Assembly (NCBI GenBank): GCA_017640785.1
Contig: JAEPPZ010000006.1
Coordinates: forward strand, 178,418-242,417
Reading direction: 5' to 3'
Length of the DNA: 64,000 nucleotides
Origin: Balneola sp.
Lineage (GTDB): Bacteria > Bacteroidota > Rhodothermia > Balneolales > Balneolaceae
Part shown: piece by piece, positions 44,733 through 52,884 of the stretch
Numbering within the stretch: position 1 is the stretch's first letter
Layout of the letters: the number at the start of each line of letters is the position of its first letter
Notes under the pieces: model-generated
Told to the model about the DNA's origin: nothing
Database searches by the model: none
Seen by the model: the letters and a program-made list of their open reading frames with translations, nothing else
Position numbers and translations under genes: made by a program

Positions 44733-44994
44733 TATTCTTCAGCTCCACTAAAGTCGCTCCCCAACTGCTTCTGTCATCCGCCAAACGATAGGAAACAACA
44801 AACTCATTTTTGTCCAACAAACTATGAACCGTTCTTCGAAGCACTCCCTTCCCTTTTCCGTGAATGATTCGAATGGAATAGATCTCTTTCTCCAGACAAG
44901 CTTCTATATAATCCGGAATCAGGTCTCCCAATTCTTTAGGACTGAATAGATGCAGATCTAAAATTCCGTCAATAGGTAACTCTACTGGTTCCAT
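44728..44994 (-). CDS. stand-alone Smr-domain protein
   Basis: This 88-residue protein consists of a complete Smr domain: DGILDLHLFSPKE carries the DLH motif, and IIHGKGKGVLRRTVHSLL the conserved HGKGKG loop. Smr domains are DNA endonucleases or binding modules, normally fused to MutS2. Here the domain is separate, and its gene is 138 bases before a membrane-bound MutS-like ATPase on the same strand. The pair could be a split MutS2-like system. Confidence 0.92.
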   Translation of the reverse strand: MEPVELPIDGILDLHLFSPKELGDLIPDYIEACLEKEIYSIRIIHGKGKGVLRRTVHSLLDKNEFVVSYRLADDRSSWGATLVELKNS

Positions 44995-45041
44995 TCTAGT
45001 TATGAGTTATGAGTTTTTAGTGTTGAGTTCACTTTTCACTT

Positions 45042-45347
45042 TTAAACATAATCGACTACTCTTCGCTCAGTAACTACCTTCTTTATAAACTGCACCACCA
45101 TCTGATGCTCCGGATGAACTGCATACGCATTTAAAGCTTCCACATCTTCACAAATCGATGTCAGAACTACATCACAGATAGCCTCATCATCACCGCTCAA
45201 AATATTGATCCCAACTTCTGCTGAATCCAACTCTGCGATTTTTGCAGGTAATCCTTCCAGTAATTCTTTCATGATCTCAGCGTTTTCCTGTTTGGTTTTT
45301 CCTTCGGCAACCGGTTTCAGTTTCCACATTACAATGTGTTTTATCAT
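45042..45347 (-). CDS. Dabb-family (stress-responsive A/B barrel) protein
   Basis: The start is the ATG at 45347 (MIKHIVMWKL). The 101-residue product matches the Dabb ferredoxin-like barrel from KHIVMWKL through VCDVVLTSIC.. to VHPEHQMVVQFIKKVVTERR. The family is found in dimers and has roles from polyketide cyclisation to stress response, and no function is assigned here. Confidence 0.9.
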   Translation of the reverse strand: MIKHIVMWKLKPVAEGKTKQENAEIMKELLEGLPAKIAELDSAEVGINILSGDDEAICDVVLTSICEDVEALNAYAVHPEHQMVVQFIKKVVTERRVVDYV

Positions 45348-45399
45348 TTTCAAGAAAGTTATAAGTGATTAGTTCTAAGTGTTAAGTTTTCAGAATATC

Positions 45400-45490
45400 C
45401 AACATTCAGTAAGGAATATCCATCTATAAGTTAGCTTCTAATAATTGGATATTGAATATTCAATATTCATTATTGGATATTCGTATTTAA
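45400..45490. repeat. AT-rich palindromic repeat (TGAATATT family)
   Basis: The divergent Dabb/folE intergenic region contains several overlapping copies of GAATATTCAATATTC and GGATATTGAATATTC. It is the same family as at 16.2-16.3 kb and near 7.5 kb. It may affect both promoters. Confidence 0.6.
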
Positions 45491-45570
45491 TCATCGGAAC
45501 CCTTAACTTTAAAATTCGGTTTTAAGCAACCTAAACGGCTTAATAATCAATAAAGAAAATCCCTTTACAC

Positions 45571-46251
45571 TTGGATAACTTAGACTTAGATAAAATTACC
45601 GCTGAAGACCTTGGCGAAGCGCACATTGGTACTTCAGAACTTACTCCGCTCCGTGATGATGCTTTTGATCTTTCGGATTCAGAAAAAATCGACATCATTC
45701 AGGATCATTTCAAAGAGATCATGGAAACTCTTGGTTTAGATCTCAACGACGACAGCCTTAAAGGAACTCCATATCGGGTTGCTAAAATGTTTGTGAAAGA
45801 AATTTTTAACGGACTTGATCCAAAAAACAAACCTGAAGCCCGCACCTTTAGTAATAATTACGATTACAACGATATGGTGATGGAGAAGAACATTCAGGTG
45901 ACTTCTTTCTGTGAGCACCATTTTCTTCCGTTTATCGGCAAGGCTCATGTAGCTTATATTGCATCAGGAAAAGTGATCGGGTTGTCCAAGATCAATCGTC
46001 TGGTAGATTACTTTTCACGCAGACCACAGGTTCAGGAACGCTTGACTCTGCAAATTGCCGATGCTCTTTCTGAAGCAATGGAAACCGATGATGTAGCTGT
46101 TTTTATCGACAGTAAGCATTTATGTGTATCAACCCGTGGAATTCGTGATGTAAGCAGCAGCACCATTACTACAGAATTCAGAGGTGCTTTCAAAGAAGAA
46201 GCAACTCAGCGTAAATTTATTGACTTCATCAAAACTGACACCGAACTCTAA
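45571..46251 (+). CDS. folE: GTP cyclohydrolase I
   Basis: The start is TTG at 45571 (LDNLDLDKITAEDLGEAHI); the next in-frame ATG would remove the conserved helical lead. The 226-residue product has the FolE core: SFCEHHFLPFIGKAHVAY carries the Cys and His zinc ligands, then KINRLVDYFSRRPQVQERL and a late SKHLCVSTRG Cys. It makes dihydroneopterin triphosphate for folate. It is followed within five bases by cysS. Confidence 0.95.
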   Translation: MDNLDLDKITAEDLGEAHIGTSELTPLRDDAFDLSDSEKIDIIQDHFKEIMETLGLDLNDDSLKGTPYRVAKMFVKEIFNGLDPKNKPEARTFSNNYDYNDMVMEKNIQVTSFCEHHFLPFIGKAHVAYIASGKVIGLSKINRLVDYFSRRPQVQERLTLQIADALSEAMETDDVAVFIDSKHLCVSTRGIRDVSSSTITTEFRGAFKEEATQRKFIDFIKTDTEL

Positions 46252-46256
46252 TCGTT

Positions 46257-47711
46257 TTGTCTGAAAAAAAACTTCAAGTTTACAATACACTTACCAGAAA
46301 AAAAGAAAACTTTGAGCCACTGAACCCTCCATTTGTGGGGATGTATGTATGTGGTCCAACTGTTTATGGTGATGCTCATCTCGGTCATGCCAAGAGCTAT
46401 GTTTCTTTTGATCTGGTTTTGCGTTACCTCCGATATCTCGGCTATAAAGTTCGCTACGTTCAGAATATCACAGATGTAGGACATTTAGTAGGCGACGGTG
46501 AAGAAGGCGAAGACAAACTGGGTAAGCAAGCTCGTTTAGAACAAGTCGATCCAATGGAAATTGCTGAAAAGTACACCTACACGTATTTCCGTGATATGGA
46601 TGCTTTGAATGTCCTCCGCCCTGATATTGCTCCACGTGCTACCGGACATATTCCTGAGCAAATCGCTATGATCGAGAAGCTAATTGAAAATGGACACGCT
46701 TACAATGTAGATGGCAATGTCTATTTTGATGTCCATTCTGATGAGGATTATGGAAAACTCAGTGGTAGAAAAACTGAAGAAGCTGAATCCGGTACTCGTG
46801 TAGAATCTGCTTCAGACAAAAAGAATCCCGCTGATTTCGCTCTTTGGAAAAAAGCAGAAGATGATCATTTAATGAAATGGGATTCTCCGTGGGGAGTTGG
46901 TTATCCCGGATGGCATATTGAGTGTTCTGCTATGAGCACTAAATATTTAGGAGAAAGCTTTGATATCCACGGCGGTGGTTTAGAGAATCAATTTCCGCAC
47001 CATGAATGTGAGATCGCGCAATCTGAATGTGCTCATGATTCTCAGTTTGTAAAGTACTGGATGCATAATAACATGGTTACCCTTGAAGGACAAAAAATGG
47101 GTAAGTCATTAGGGAATGCGATCAACCTCCATCAATTTTTTACTGGAGAACACAAGCTATTAACCAGAGCATGGGATTCTCAGGTAATCCGATTCTTCTT
47201 GCTTCAAAGTCATTACAGAAGTACAACTGATTTTTCTGAAGATGCATTGGAAGCTGCCGAAACAGGGCTGAAGAATCTTCATTCCATGATCTCAACTATT
47301 GAGAAAGCAGAAACTGGTTCCGGAGAATCGTTCGATATCGAAGGCTTTCAGTCCTCTTTTGAGAAAGTAATGAATGATGATTTCAATTCAGCTAAAGCAA
47401 TCGCAGTTGTTTTTGAAAAACTGAAAGAGATCAGAAAATTGATCAACGATCAGAAGGCTCCTTCAAATATCGAAGAAGTTAAATCTGTGATCAAAACGGT
47501 GGTTGATAATGTACTTGGGATCTGGCCACAGGAAAACGCCGGAGGCAATGAGGAATTGACCAAAGGACTTGTGGAACTTCTTATCGAGATCAGAAAAGAA
47601 GCTAGAGAAAACAAGAATTTTGCACTCTCGGATAAAGTCCGGGATGACCTGAAAGAGCTTGGCGTACAGCTCATGGATGGAAAAGAAGGAACTTCCTTCG
47701 AAATTGACTGA
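46257..47711 (+). CDS. cysS: cysteinyl-tRNA synthetase
   Basis: The start is TTG at 46257. The 484-residue class I synthetase has the HIGH-type motif in [18 protein letters not shown] (HLGH), zinc-binding Cys and His ([18 protein letters not shown]), and the KMSKS-type loop [10 protein letters not shown]. It charges tRNA-Cys. It overlaps yidD by one base (TGATG), so folE, cysS and yidD are probably one operon. Confidence 0.96.
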   Translation: MSEKKLQVYNTLTRKKENFEPLNPPFVGMYVCGPTVYGDAHLGHAKSYVSFDLVLRYLRYLGYKVRYVQNITDVGHLVGDGEEGEDKLGKQARLEQVDPMEIAEKYTYTYFRDMDALNVLRPDIAPRATGHIPEQIAMIEKLIENGHAYNVDGNVYFDVHSDEDYGKLSGRKTEEAESGTRVESASDKKNPADFALWKKAEDDHLMKWDSPWGVGYPGWHIECSAMSTKYLGESFDIHGGGLENQFPHHECEIAQSECAHDSQFVKYWMHNNMVTLEGQKMGKSLGNAINLHQFFTGEHKLLTRAWDSQVIRFFLLQSHYRSTTDFSEDALEAAETGLKNLHSMISTIEKAETGSGESFDIEGFQSSFEKVMNDDFNSAKAIAVVFEKLKEIRKLINDQKAPSNIEEVKSVIKTVVDNVLGIWPQENAGGNEELTKGLVELLIEIRKEARENKNFALSDKVRDDLKELGVQLMDGKEGTSFEID

Positions 47712-47995
47712 TGAACCTGCTGAAAACCATATTCAGCAAGTTACTCATCGGACTTGTACGTTTTTATCAGCTTGCTATTTCTCCCTGGTTGGGAAGTAGC
47801 TGCCGATACTCCCCTACTTGTTCTCAGTATATGATTGATGCTGTGAAGGAATGGGGACCATTAAAAGGATTTTGGCTGGGAATTAAGAGAATTGGTCGTT
47901 GTCACCCCTGGGGCGGCGATGGACATGATCCTGTTCCTCCTCGAATATCCAATGATGAACAGGGAATTTCCAATGATGAAAGCGACCAGAAATAA
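47711..47995 (+). CDS. yidD: membrane-insertion efficiency factor YidD
   Basis: This 94-residue protein matches Yid[21 protein letters not shown], then [20 protein letters not shown] and [18 protein letters not shown]. It acts at the inner membrane with YidC during protein insertion. The C-terminal 12 residues are polar and variable. Its ATG overlaps the cysS stop (TGATG). Confidence 0.95.
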   Translation: MNLLKTIFSKLLIGLVRFYQLAISPWLGSSCRYSPTCSQYMIDAVKEWGPLKGFWLGIKRIGRCHPWGGDGHDPVPPRISNDEQGISNDESDQK

Positions 47996-48035
47996 CACAA
48001 CTAATTTTCAAAACTAATAAAGAACCTTGACTCCA

Positions 48036-48064
48036 TGTCCCCTCTTGAGAGGGGATTCAGGGGT
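48036..48064 (+). repeat. REP-like palindrome upstream of hisI
   Basis: The stem TCCCCTCTTGAGAGGGGA is followed by TTCAGGGGTGTG, a repeat type dispersed in many Bacteroidota genomes. Translation of this element creates a false N-terminal extension (SPLERGFRG) for hisI. Confidence 0.7.
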
Positions 48065-48079
48065 GTGTCAGAATTAATT

Positions 48080-48562
48080 ATGAGTAACATAGAATTCAAA
48101 GAAAGACTATCCGTAGAACAAGTAGAAGAAGCCAAGGATCTGGCTCCGAAATTTCAGGAAGATGGATTAATTCCTGTAGTAACCACTGATTATACTTCCG
48201 GTGAATTGCTGATGCATGGTTATATGAATGAAGAAGCATTCAAGAAGACCATTGAGCTAAGCGAAGCCGTGTACTACAGCCGAAGCAGAGAAACTTTATG
48301 GCACAAAGGAGCAACTTCCGGTTTGACACAGATCGTTAAAGAAATGAGAATCGACGACGATCAGGATTGTGTTTGGCTACGTGTTGAAGTTCAGGGAAAT
48401 GGAGCAAGCTGTCATGTTGGATATCGTTCTTGTTTTTACAGAAGCATACCAACCGGTGATGCATTCTTTGAAAAAGATGGCGAACTAGCATTCGAAGAAT
48501 CTGAAAAGGTATTCGATCCAAAAGAAGTTTATGGTGATGCACCAAATCCAACGAAGCTTTAG
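48080..48562 (+). CDS. hisI: phosphoribosyl-AMP cyclohydrolase
   Basis: The ATG at 48080 ([20 protein letters not shown]) is preferred, as the upstream start lies in a dispersed palindrome. The 160-residue HisI performs the third step of histidine synthesis. It has [20 protein letters not shown] and [17 protein letters not shown], and the metal-site residues in [15 protein letters not shown] and [14 protein letters not shown]. No hisE domain is fused, and no other his gene is in the window. Confidence 0.95.
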   Translation: MSNIEFKERLSVEQVEEAKDLAPKFQEDGLIPVVTTDYTSGELLMHGYMNEEAFKKTIELSEAVYYSRSRETLWHKGATSGLTQIVKEMRIDDDQDCVWLRVEVQGNGASCHVGYRSCFYRSIPTGDAFFEKDGELAFEESEKVFDPKEVYGDAPNPTKL

Positions 48563-48568
48563 CAGTTA

Positions 48569-48613
48569 TTAGTGAATAAGTGATTAAGTTTTATCAAATC
48601 ACTAATTCACTAA
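48569..48613. repeat. palindrome after hisI
   Basis: TTAGTGAAT (48569-48577) pairs with ATTCACTAA (48605-48613), and inner TGATT/AATCA extends the stem. It belongs to the AT-rich hairpin family of this region and may end the hisI transcript, although no T-run follows. Confidence 0.55.
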
Positions 48614-48686
48614 AAAAGTTTACACTTACGTGACAATCACCTTATTTAATGTTTATCATTAATGTCGAAACATTAAAATAAATTAT

Positions 48687-49168
48687 ATGCTAATAAAGTC
48701 ACTAATATTAACTCTTATTACTGTTTTTGGCTTATCTACGTTTGGAATTGCTCAGGATATGATGAGCACCAAGCATCTGAATGTAGATGATGATGGCATA
48801 GCTATTAAAGGCTATGATCCGATAAGCTATTTTATTTCTGAAGAACCTCAGGAAGGCAAAGAAAATCTTACTTATGAATATGAAGGTGCTACATATCAAT
48901 TCGTAAGTAAGGACAATCTGGATACATTTAAAGCTGATCCTGAAAAATACGTTCCTGCTTACGGCGGTTGGTGCGCTTATGCAGACGGAAATGGATATAC
49001 AGCGGATGCGAATCCCGAAACCTATAAATCTTAGACGGTAAACTGCTACTGTTTTACAATAAGTTCTTTAACAATACTTTAGATAAGTGGAATAAGGATG
49101 AAGAGAATCTCAGCAAAAATGCAGAACAAAACTGGCCTGAGATCAAAGCTAAGAAACAAGGGAATTGA
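48687..49168 (+). pseudogene. frameshifted YHS-domain exported protein
   Basis: The first 115 codons (48687-49034) give a signal peptide (1-22) and a YHS domain (GYDPISYFISEEPQEGKENL, FVSKDNLDTFKADPEKYVPA, GGWCAYADGNGY), then stop early at TAG. The remaining C-terminus is present in the -1 frame from about 49028 (ILDGKLLLFYNKFFNNTLDK, then WNKDEENLSKNAEQNWPEI) and ends at 49168. Joining the frames needs one extra A in AAA at 49026-49028. The intact product would be about 160 residues, the usual size. Either the gene has just decayed or the read is one base short. Confidence 0.85.
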
Positions 49169-49185
49169 GTTATTAGATATTAGTT

Positions 49186-49228
49186 ATTAGGTGATTGAGG
49201 AAGAATACTAATAACTCAATCACCTAAT
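49186..49228. terminator. strong hairpin between convergent genes
   Basis: A perfect 14-bp stem (ATTAGGTGATTGAG 49186-49199 / CTCAATCACCTAAT 49215-49228) with a 15-base loop lies between the YHS pseudogene and the SRPBCC gene. It probably ends both transcripts. It also belongs to the local AT-rich palindrome family. Confidence 0.7.
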
Positions 49229-49241
49229 CTCTTATCCCTTC

Positions 49242-49742
49242 TCACGCATTAAAAACTCCTTTCAAACTCTCGTCTTTGTTTCGAAGATCAATTCCTCCTT
49301 CCAGAATTGATTTCAAATTGGTCATATAAAAAAGCCATCCTTCTCCACAACCTACATAAAGATTTTTCTTCGGGTCTTCTTCTATTGGGATATTATGTTG
49401 AGACAGCTCCACCATCACATGCTCATCATTGATCTGCGATAGTTTTACTTGCACATCACACTGATCCGTAAACATAAACCGGAAGTAATCTTTGCCATTT
49501 AATTCCAGCACTTCTCTTTCTTCATATACTGAATCCGGATAGCCGTACCACATCCAGTAAAACATATCTCCGGGTTCGTAGTGTTCATTTGCAGGACGTT
49601 TACTTCCATCCTTTTTTGTTGCTCCGGCACTTCTCAGAAACCAACTTTCTAATCCTTCCTGAGTAGTCCATGCATCATATATCTTCTGCATTGGTGCCTT
49701 AACAGCTATTTTCTTTGTAAAGCTTTTCCATTGATCATTCAT
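49242..49742 (-). CDS. SRPBCC / AHSA1-type protein
   Basis: This 166-residue protein has the AHSA1/START-like fold: TKKIAVKAPMQKIYDAWTTQ, then LESWFLRSAG, PGDMFYWMWYGYPD and YVGCGEGWLFYMTNLKSILE. SRPBCC proteins bind hydrophobic ligands in a deep pocket. The ligand is unknown. It is convergent with the YHS pseudogene and divergent from the DUF1801 gene. Confidence 0.88.
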   Translation of the reverse strand: MNDQWKSFTKKIAVKAPMQKIYDAWTTQEGLESWFLRSAGATKKDGSKRPANEHYEPGDMFYWMWYGYPDSVYEEREVLELNGKDYFRFMFTDQCDVQVKLSQINDEHVMVELSQHNIPIEEDPKKNLYVGCGEGWLFYMTNLKSILEGGIDLRNKDESLKGVFNA

Positions 49743-49858
49743 AACAACAATTGTTTGGTGAATATGAAATTAAATCTAAACTCATCGTAATTACAAAATC
49801 AATTTGTAAATATGTGGATAAGTAGATAAGATATCCCCCATACTATTTATTTACTAAG

Positions 49859-50251
49859 ATGAAAAAAGACATTAGAGCATATCACGATAAACAGACTGAT
49901 TCGGATAAAAAGATCTGCGATCTACTTTACAAAGAGATCAATAAAACGCTTACTGAAGCAGAAAATAAGTTGTGGCATGCTCATCCTGTTTGGTTTTTGG
50001 ATGGAAACCCGATTGTGGGATATAGTAAACTGAAAGACTGCATTCGATTGATGTTCTGGAGCGGTATGGGCTTTGAAGAAGATCAACTAAAGCCCGGAAC
50101 CGGAAAATTCAAAGATGCTTCAATAAGGTATACTGATTCTGACCAGATCAATACTAAAGATTTGGAACGATGGCTCGATAAATCCCGGGAAATTCAATGG
50201 GATTACAAAAACATCGTAAAACGAAAAGGAAAGCTGGAACGACTAAAATAA
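49859..50251 (+). CDS. DUF1801-family protein (YdhG-like)
   Basis: This 130-residue protein has the DUF1801 pattern (WHAHPVWFLDGNPIVGYSKL, IRLMFWSGMGF, IRYTDSDQINTKDLERWLDK). A structured but uncharacterised fold is known for the family. The gene opens a run of small same-strand accessory genes (49859-52661). Confidence 0.85.
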   Translation: MKKDIRAYHDKQTDSDKKICDLLYKEINKTLTEAENKLWHAHPVWFLDGNPIVGYSKLKDCIRLMFWSGMGFEEDQLKPGTGKFKDASIRYTDSDQINTKDLERWLDKSREIQWDYKNIVKRKGKLERLK

Positions 50252-50260
50252 GATCCGATA

Positions 50261-50824
50261 ATGGCTACTAAAAAAGAAATAAATTCTGACCAAATGGAAG
50301 AGTTGATCAAAACATTGAAATCCCGTTTTGAGGGAAACATGCATCGCCATGAAGGTTATGATTGGGATACTATTCAATCCAAATTGGAAGCTGATTCTGA
50401 TAAACTTTGGTCGTTGAATGAAATGGAAATTACCGGCGGCGAACCGGACATTGTAAAACTTGGTGATAATGATTCAGATTATCTTTTTGTGGATTGCTCC
50501 CCGGAAAGTCCTAAAGGCAGACGAAGTCTATGCTACGACCGTGAAGCACTGGAATCCCGAAAAAAATATCCACCTAAAAGTTCTGTGATCGATGTCGCTA
50601 ATGAAATGGGAATTAAGCTTTTGACCGAAAAACAATATTACAAATTACAGTCTTATGGTCAATTTGATACCAAAACTTCCAGTTGGATATCAACTCCTTC
50701 CGAGGTAAGAGAACTAGGCGGTGCACTGTTTTGTGATCGGCGATATAATCAAGTCTTTACGTACCACAATGGTGCTGATTCGTATTATGCAGCAAGAGGG
50801 TTTCGTGGATGTTTGAAAGTTTAA
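50261..50824 (+). CDS. DUF4256-family protein
   Basis: This 187-residue protein matches DUF4256 across its length: FEGNMHRHEGYDWDTIQSKL, GGEPDIVKLGDNDSDYLFVD, CSPESPKGRRSLCYDREALE, KQYYKLQSYGQFDTKTSSWI, and ALFCDRRYNQVFTYHNGADS. No function is known. It lies nine bases after the DUF1801 gene, so the two are co-transcribed. Confidence 0.9.
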   Translation: MATKKEINSDQMEELIKTLKSRFEGNMHRHEGYDWDTIQSKLEADSDKLWSLNEMEITGGEPDIVKLGDNDSDYLFVDCSPESPKGRRSLCYDREALESRKKYPPKSSVIDVANEMGIKLLTEKQYYKLQSYGQFDTKTSSWISTPSEVRELGGALFCDRRYNQVFTYHNGADSYYAARGFRGCLKV

Positions 50825-50839
50825 GAATTACATTTAACC

Positions 50840-51217
50840 ATGAATCTTGAAAAGAATAAACAGAATGCCATTTCCTTCTACAGAACAGCTTATGAAGGGA
50901 ATCCTACCAAAGCCATTAAAGACTATGCTGGTAAAGAATACATACAACACAATCCAGATGTAGCTGATGGTTTACAAGGCTTTATAGATTATTTCGAACG
51001 AATGCAGAAGGAATACCCTGATAAATCTATTGAGTTTGTACGATGCATTGCTGAAGGAAACTTAGTAGCACTTCATACACATCAAACTTGGCCGGGAAAT
51101 GATCAATATGTGACGATGGATTTCTTTCGGTTTGATCAAAATGGAAAGATCTGTGAACATTGGGATGCCATTCAGCAAATTCCGAAAGAGTCGGCTAACC
51201 CAAATACAATGTATTAA
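50840..51217 (+). CDS. SnoaL/NTF2-like protein
   Basis: This 125-residue protein has the SnoaL-like ester-cyclase pattern: FYRTAYEGNPTKAIKDYAGK, YIQHNPDVADGLQGFIDYF, and MDFFRFDQNGKICEHWDAIQ. NTF2-fold proteins bind small hydrophobic ligands or act as cyclases. The specific role is unknown. Confidence 0.88.
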   Translation: MNLEKNKQNAISFYRTAYEGNPTKAIKDYAGKEYIQHNPDVADGLQGFIDYFERMQKEYPDKSIEFVRCIAEGNLVALHTHQTWPGNDQYVTMDFFRFDQNGKICEHWDAIQQIPKESANPNTMY

Positions 51218-51268
51218 AGCAACCCCGCTACGTACATTTCTGATAAAAACTATAAATATCCCTTTTCC

Positions 51269-51332
51269 AGCAGATATTTATAATTATCTGCTTTAGAACC
51301 GATATTATTGATTATCTGCTCTAGAACAGATA
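51269..51332 (+). promoter_or_regulatory. phased operator array upstream of satD
   Basis: Five hexamers lie at exact 14-bp steps: CAGATA (51271), TATCTG (51285), CCGATA (51299), TATCTG (51313), CAGATA (51327). Adjacent pairs form palindromes such as AGCAGATA-N8-TATCTGCT (51269-51292) and TATCTG-N8-CAGATA (51313-51332). The array ends 19 bases before the satD start. Fourteen-base steps are not whole helical turns, so neighbouring half-sites would fall on different faces of the DNA. A dimeric repressor, perhaps SatD itself (it has a C-terminal HTH), is the likely ligand. Confidence 0.8.
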
Positions 51333-51351
51333 TACTGCTTACTAAAAAGAT

Positions 51352-51951
51352 ATGATTGCTGTTCTTACAGGCGATATTGTAAATTCTCGCAAGGGTGAAA
51401 CAAAGAATTGGTTAACCGCCCTCAAAAATGTTCTCAGTCACTACGGAGCAGAGCCAAAAGATTGGGAAATATACAGAGGCGATAGCTTTCAGTTAAGTGT
51501 AAAACCTGAAAATGCATTTATTGCTGCTATTCACATAAAAGCTGAAATCAAAAAAACAACTTCTCTGGATGTAAGACTTGGGATTGGGCTGGGAGAGGAA
51601 ACTCATAAAGCAGACAAAATCACAGAATCAAATGGATCTGCTTATCAATTATCGGGTGAAGGTTTTGATCTACTAAAAAAGCAAACTTTGGCTTTTAAGT
51701 TGCAAAATAAAGAACTAACACAGGAATTAAATCTAATGCTGGCGCTTTTACTTTTAACTGCAGACAGATGGAGTAATACAGTCGCTGAAGTAATTAAAAC
51801 AGTTATCGAGCATCCGGAAAAAAATCAGCAAGAGATTGCCCAGATTCTAAACAAATCTCAAAGCAACGTAAGCGAAGCACTTAAAAGAGGAGGCTTCGAA
51901 GAAATAATGAATATGAATAAATTCTATCAAGCCAAAATTTCAGTTTTATGA
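51352..51951 (+). CDS. SatD-family protein with C-terminal HTH
   Basis: This 199-residue protein has the SatD pattern: AVLTGDIVNSRKGETKNW, IYRGDSFQLSVKP, DVRLGIGLGEE and GEGFDLLKKQTLAFKL. A C-terminal winged-helix/HTH-like segment follows (HPEKNQQEIAQILNKSQSNV, then SEALKRGGFEEI). SatD genes pair with DUF3307 membrane genes, as here. The HTH makes autoregulation plausible given the operator array upstream. It overlaps the next gene by four bases (ATGA). Confidence 0.85.
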   Translation: MIAVLTGDIVNSRKGETKNWLTALKNVLSHYGAEPKDWEIYRGDSFQLSVKPENAFIAAIHIKAEIKKTTSLDVRLGIGLGEETHKADKITESNGSAYQLSGEGFDLLKKQTLAFKLQNKELTQELNLMLALLLLTADRWSNTVAEVIKTVIEHPEKNQQEIAQILNKSQSNVSEALKRGGFEEIMNMNKFYQAKISVL

Positions 51952-52661
51952 ACATCCTTGCTCTAAAATTAATAATTGCTCATCTGATAGGTGATTTCAC
52001 TTTTCAACCTGATAAATGGGTAAAGGATAAAAAGCAAAAAAAGCAGAAATCTAAATTTCTGTATCTGCATCTTGGAGTTCATGCATTAGCTCTGTTGGTA
52101 TTATTGGAACTTGAATGGAATTATTGGTTCATTTTTGTAACGATTATTTTGAGCCATTTCTTGATCGATCTTATCAAATTAAAACTGGATGGAAAGATAA
52201 GTCCCCGATTGCTTTTTGTGACTGATCAATTAGCACATTTTTCGATTATTGCAGCGCTTGTCTATGGGTATGAACCTTTTCAGATCAATCTCTCAATTCT
52301 GTATTCATATGAATCTCTGATTCTGATTCTTTCATTACTAAGCCTAACTTACGTCTCAGCTATAGTTATGAAAATGATAATGAGTACATGGGAAATTGAG
52401 GAAGATAATCTTAAAAACTCGTTGCAAAGTGCCGGAAAATATATAGGAATTTTAGAACGCCTTTTTGTCTTCGGATTTATTCTGTTAGATCAATGGCAGG
52501 CAATAGGTTTACTTATAGCAGCTAAATCCGTATTTCGGTTCGGAGATCTCTCAAGAGCAAAAGATAGAAAGCTTACCGAATATATCTTAATTGGCACTTT
52601 GCTAAGCTTTGGATTAGCAATAACAATTGGTGTGGCTTTCAAATATTTTGTAAGCCTATAA
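51948..52661 (+). CDS. DUF3307 membrane protein
   Basis: This 237-residue polytopic membrane protein has the DUF3307 opening (LALKLIIAHLIGDFTFQPDK, then WVKDKK) and HxxxD-like motifs in LSHFLIDLIKLKL. Six or more hydrophobic helices are visible. Its partner in the overlapping gene upstream is SatD. The family is uncharacterised, and the constant pairing suggests one regulatory or transport unit. Confidence 0.85.
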   Translation: MNILALKLIIAHLIGDFTFQPDKWVKDKKQKKQKSKFLYLHLGVHALALLVLLELEWNYWFIFVTIILSHFLIDLIKLKLDGKISPRLLFVTDQLAHFSIIAALVYGYEPFQINLSILYSYESLILILSLLSLTYVSAIVMKMIMSTWEIEEDNLKNSLQSAGKYIGILERLFVFGFILLDQWQAIGLLIAAKSVFRFGDLSRAKDRKLTEYILIGTLLSFGLAITIGVAFKYFVSL

Positions 52662-52686
52662 AAATAATCTATTAAGTTGAAGAACA

Positions 52687-52776
52687 TTAAAAAACTTTAC
52701 TCACACTTCTTAATAAACTCTCTACAATTTCCCTCTCTAAATAATCTGCCGCTTCACGATATTCTCTAAACCATAA
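52687..52776 (-). pseudogene. relic of an ATP-grasp paralogue C-terminus
   Basis: On the minus strand this 30-codon piece reads LWFREYREAADYLEREIVES and continues to a stop, matching LWFRECPEAVDFLAEEVLKR at the C-terminus of the intact ATP-grasp gene. Ten of 21 residues are equal, most others conservative, and the frame is open to its own stop, so this is the tail of an old, otherwise deleted paralogue. A stop directly precedes the piece. Confidence 0.65.
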
Positions 52777-52884
52777 TTAACTACTTTAGATACGGAATAA
52801 ATTCCTTGCAGGAATACTTGACTAAAATCAGCCCTATTCAAGTTCTCGAGTCAAGGACTTCAGTCCGCTGGGCTTAACAAAGAA

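Noticed and set aside
48035..48079. N-terminal extension of HisI ([11 protein letters not shown])
   Set aside because: It is the translation of a dispersed palindromic repeat, and the natural start is 48080.
49020..49040. Programmed -1 frameshift in the YHS gene
   Set aside because: There is no X XXY YYZ slippery heptamer at the join and no clear stimulatory stem, so a one-base loss is simpler.
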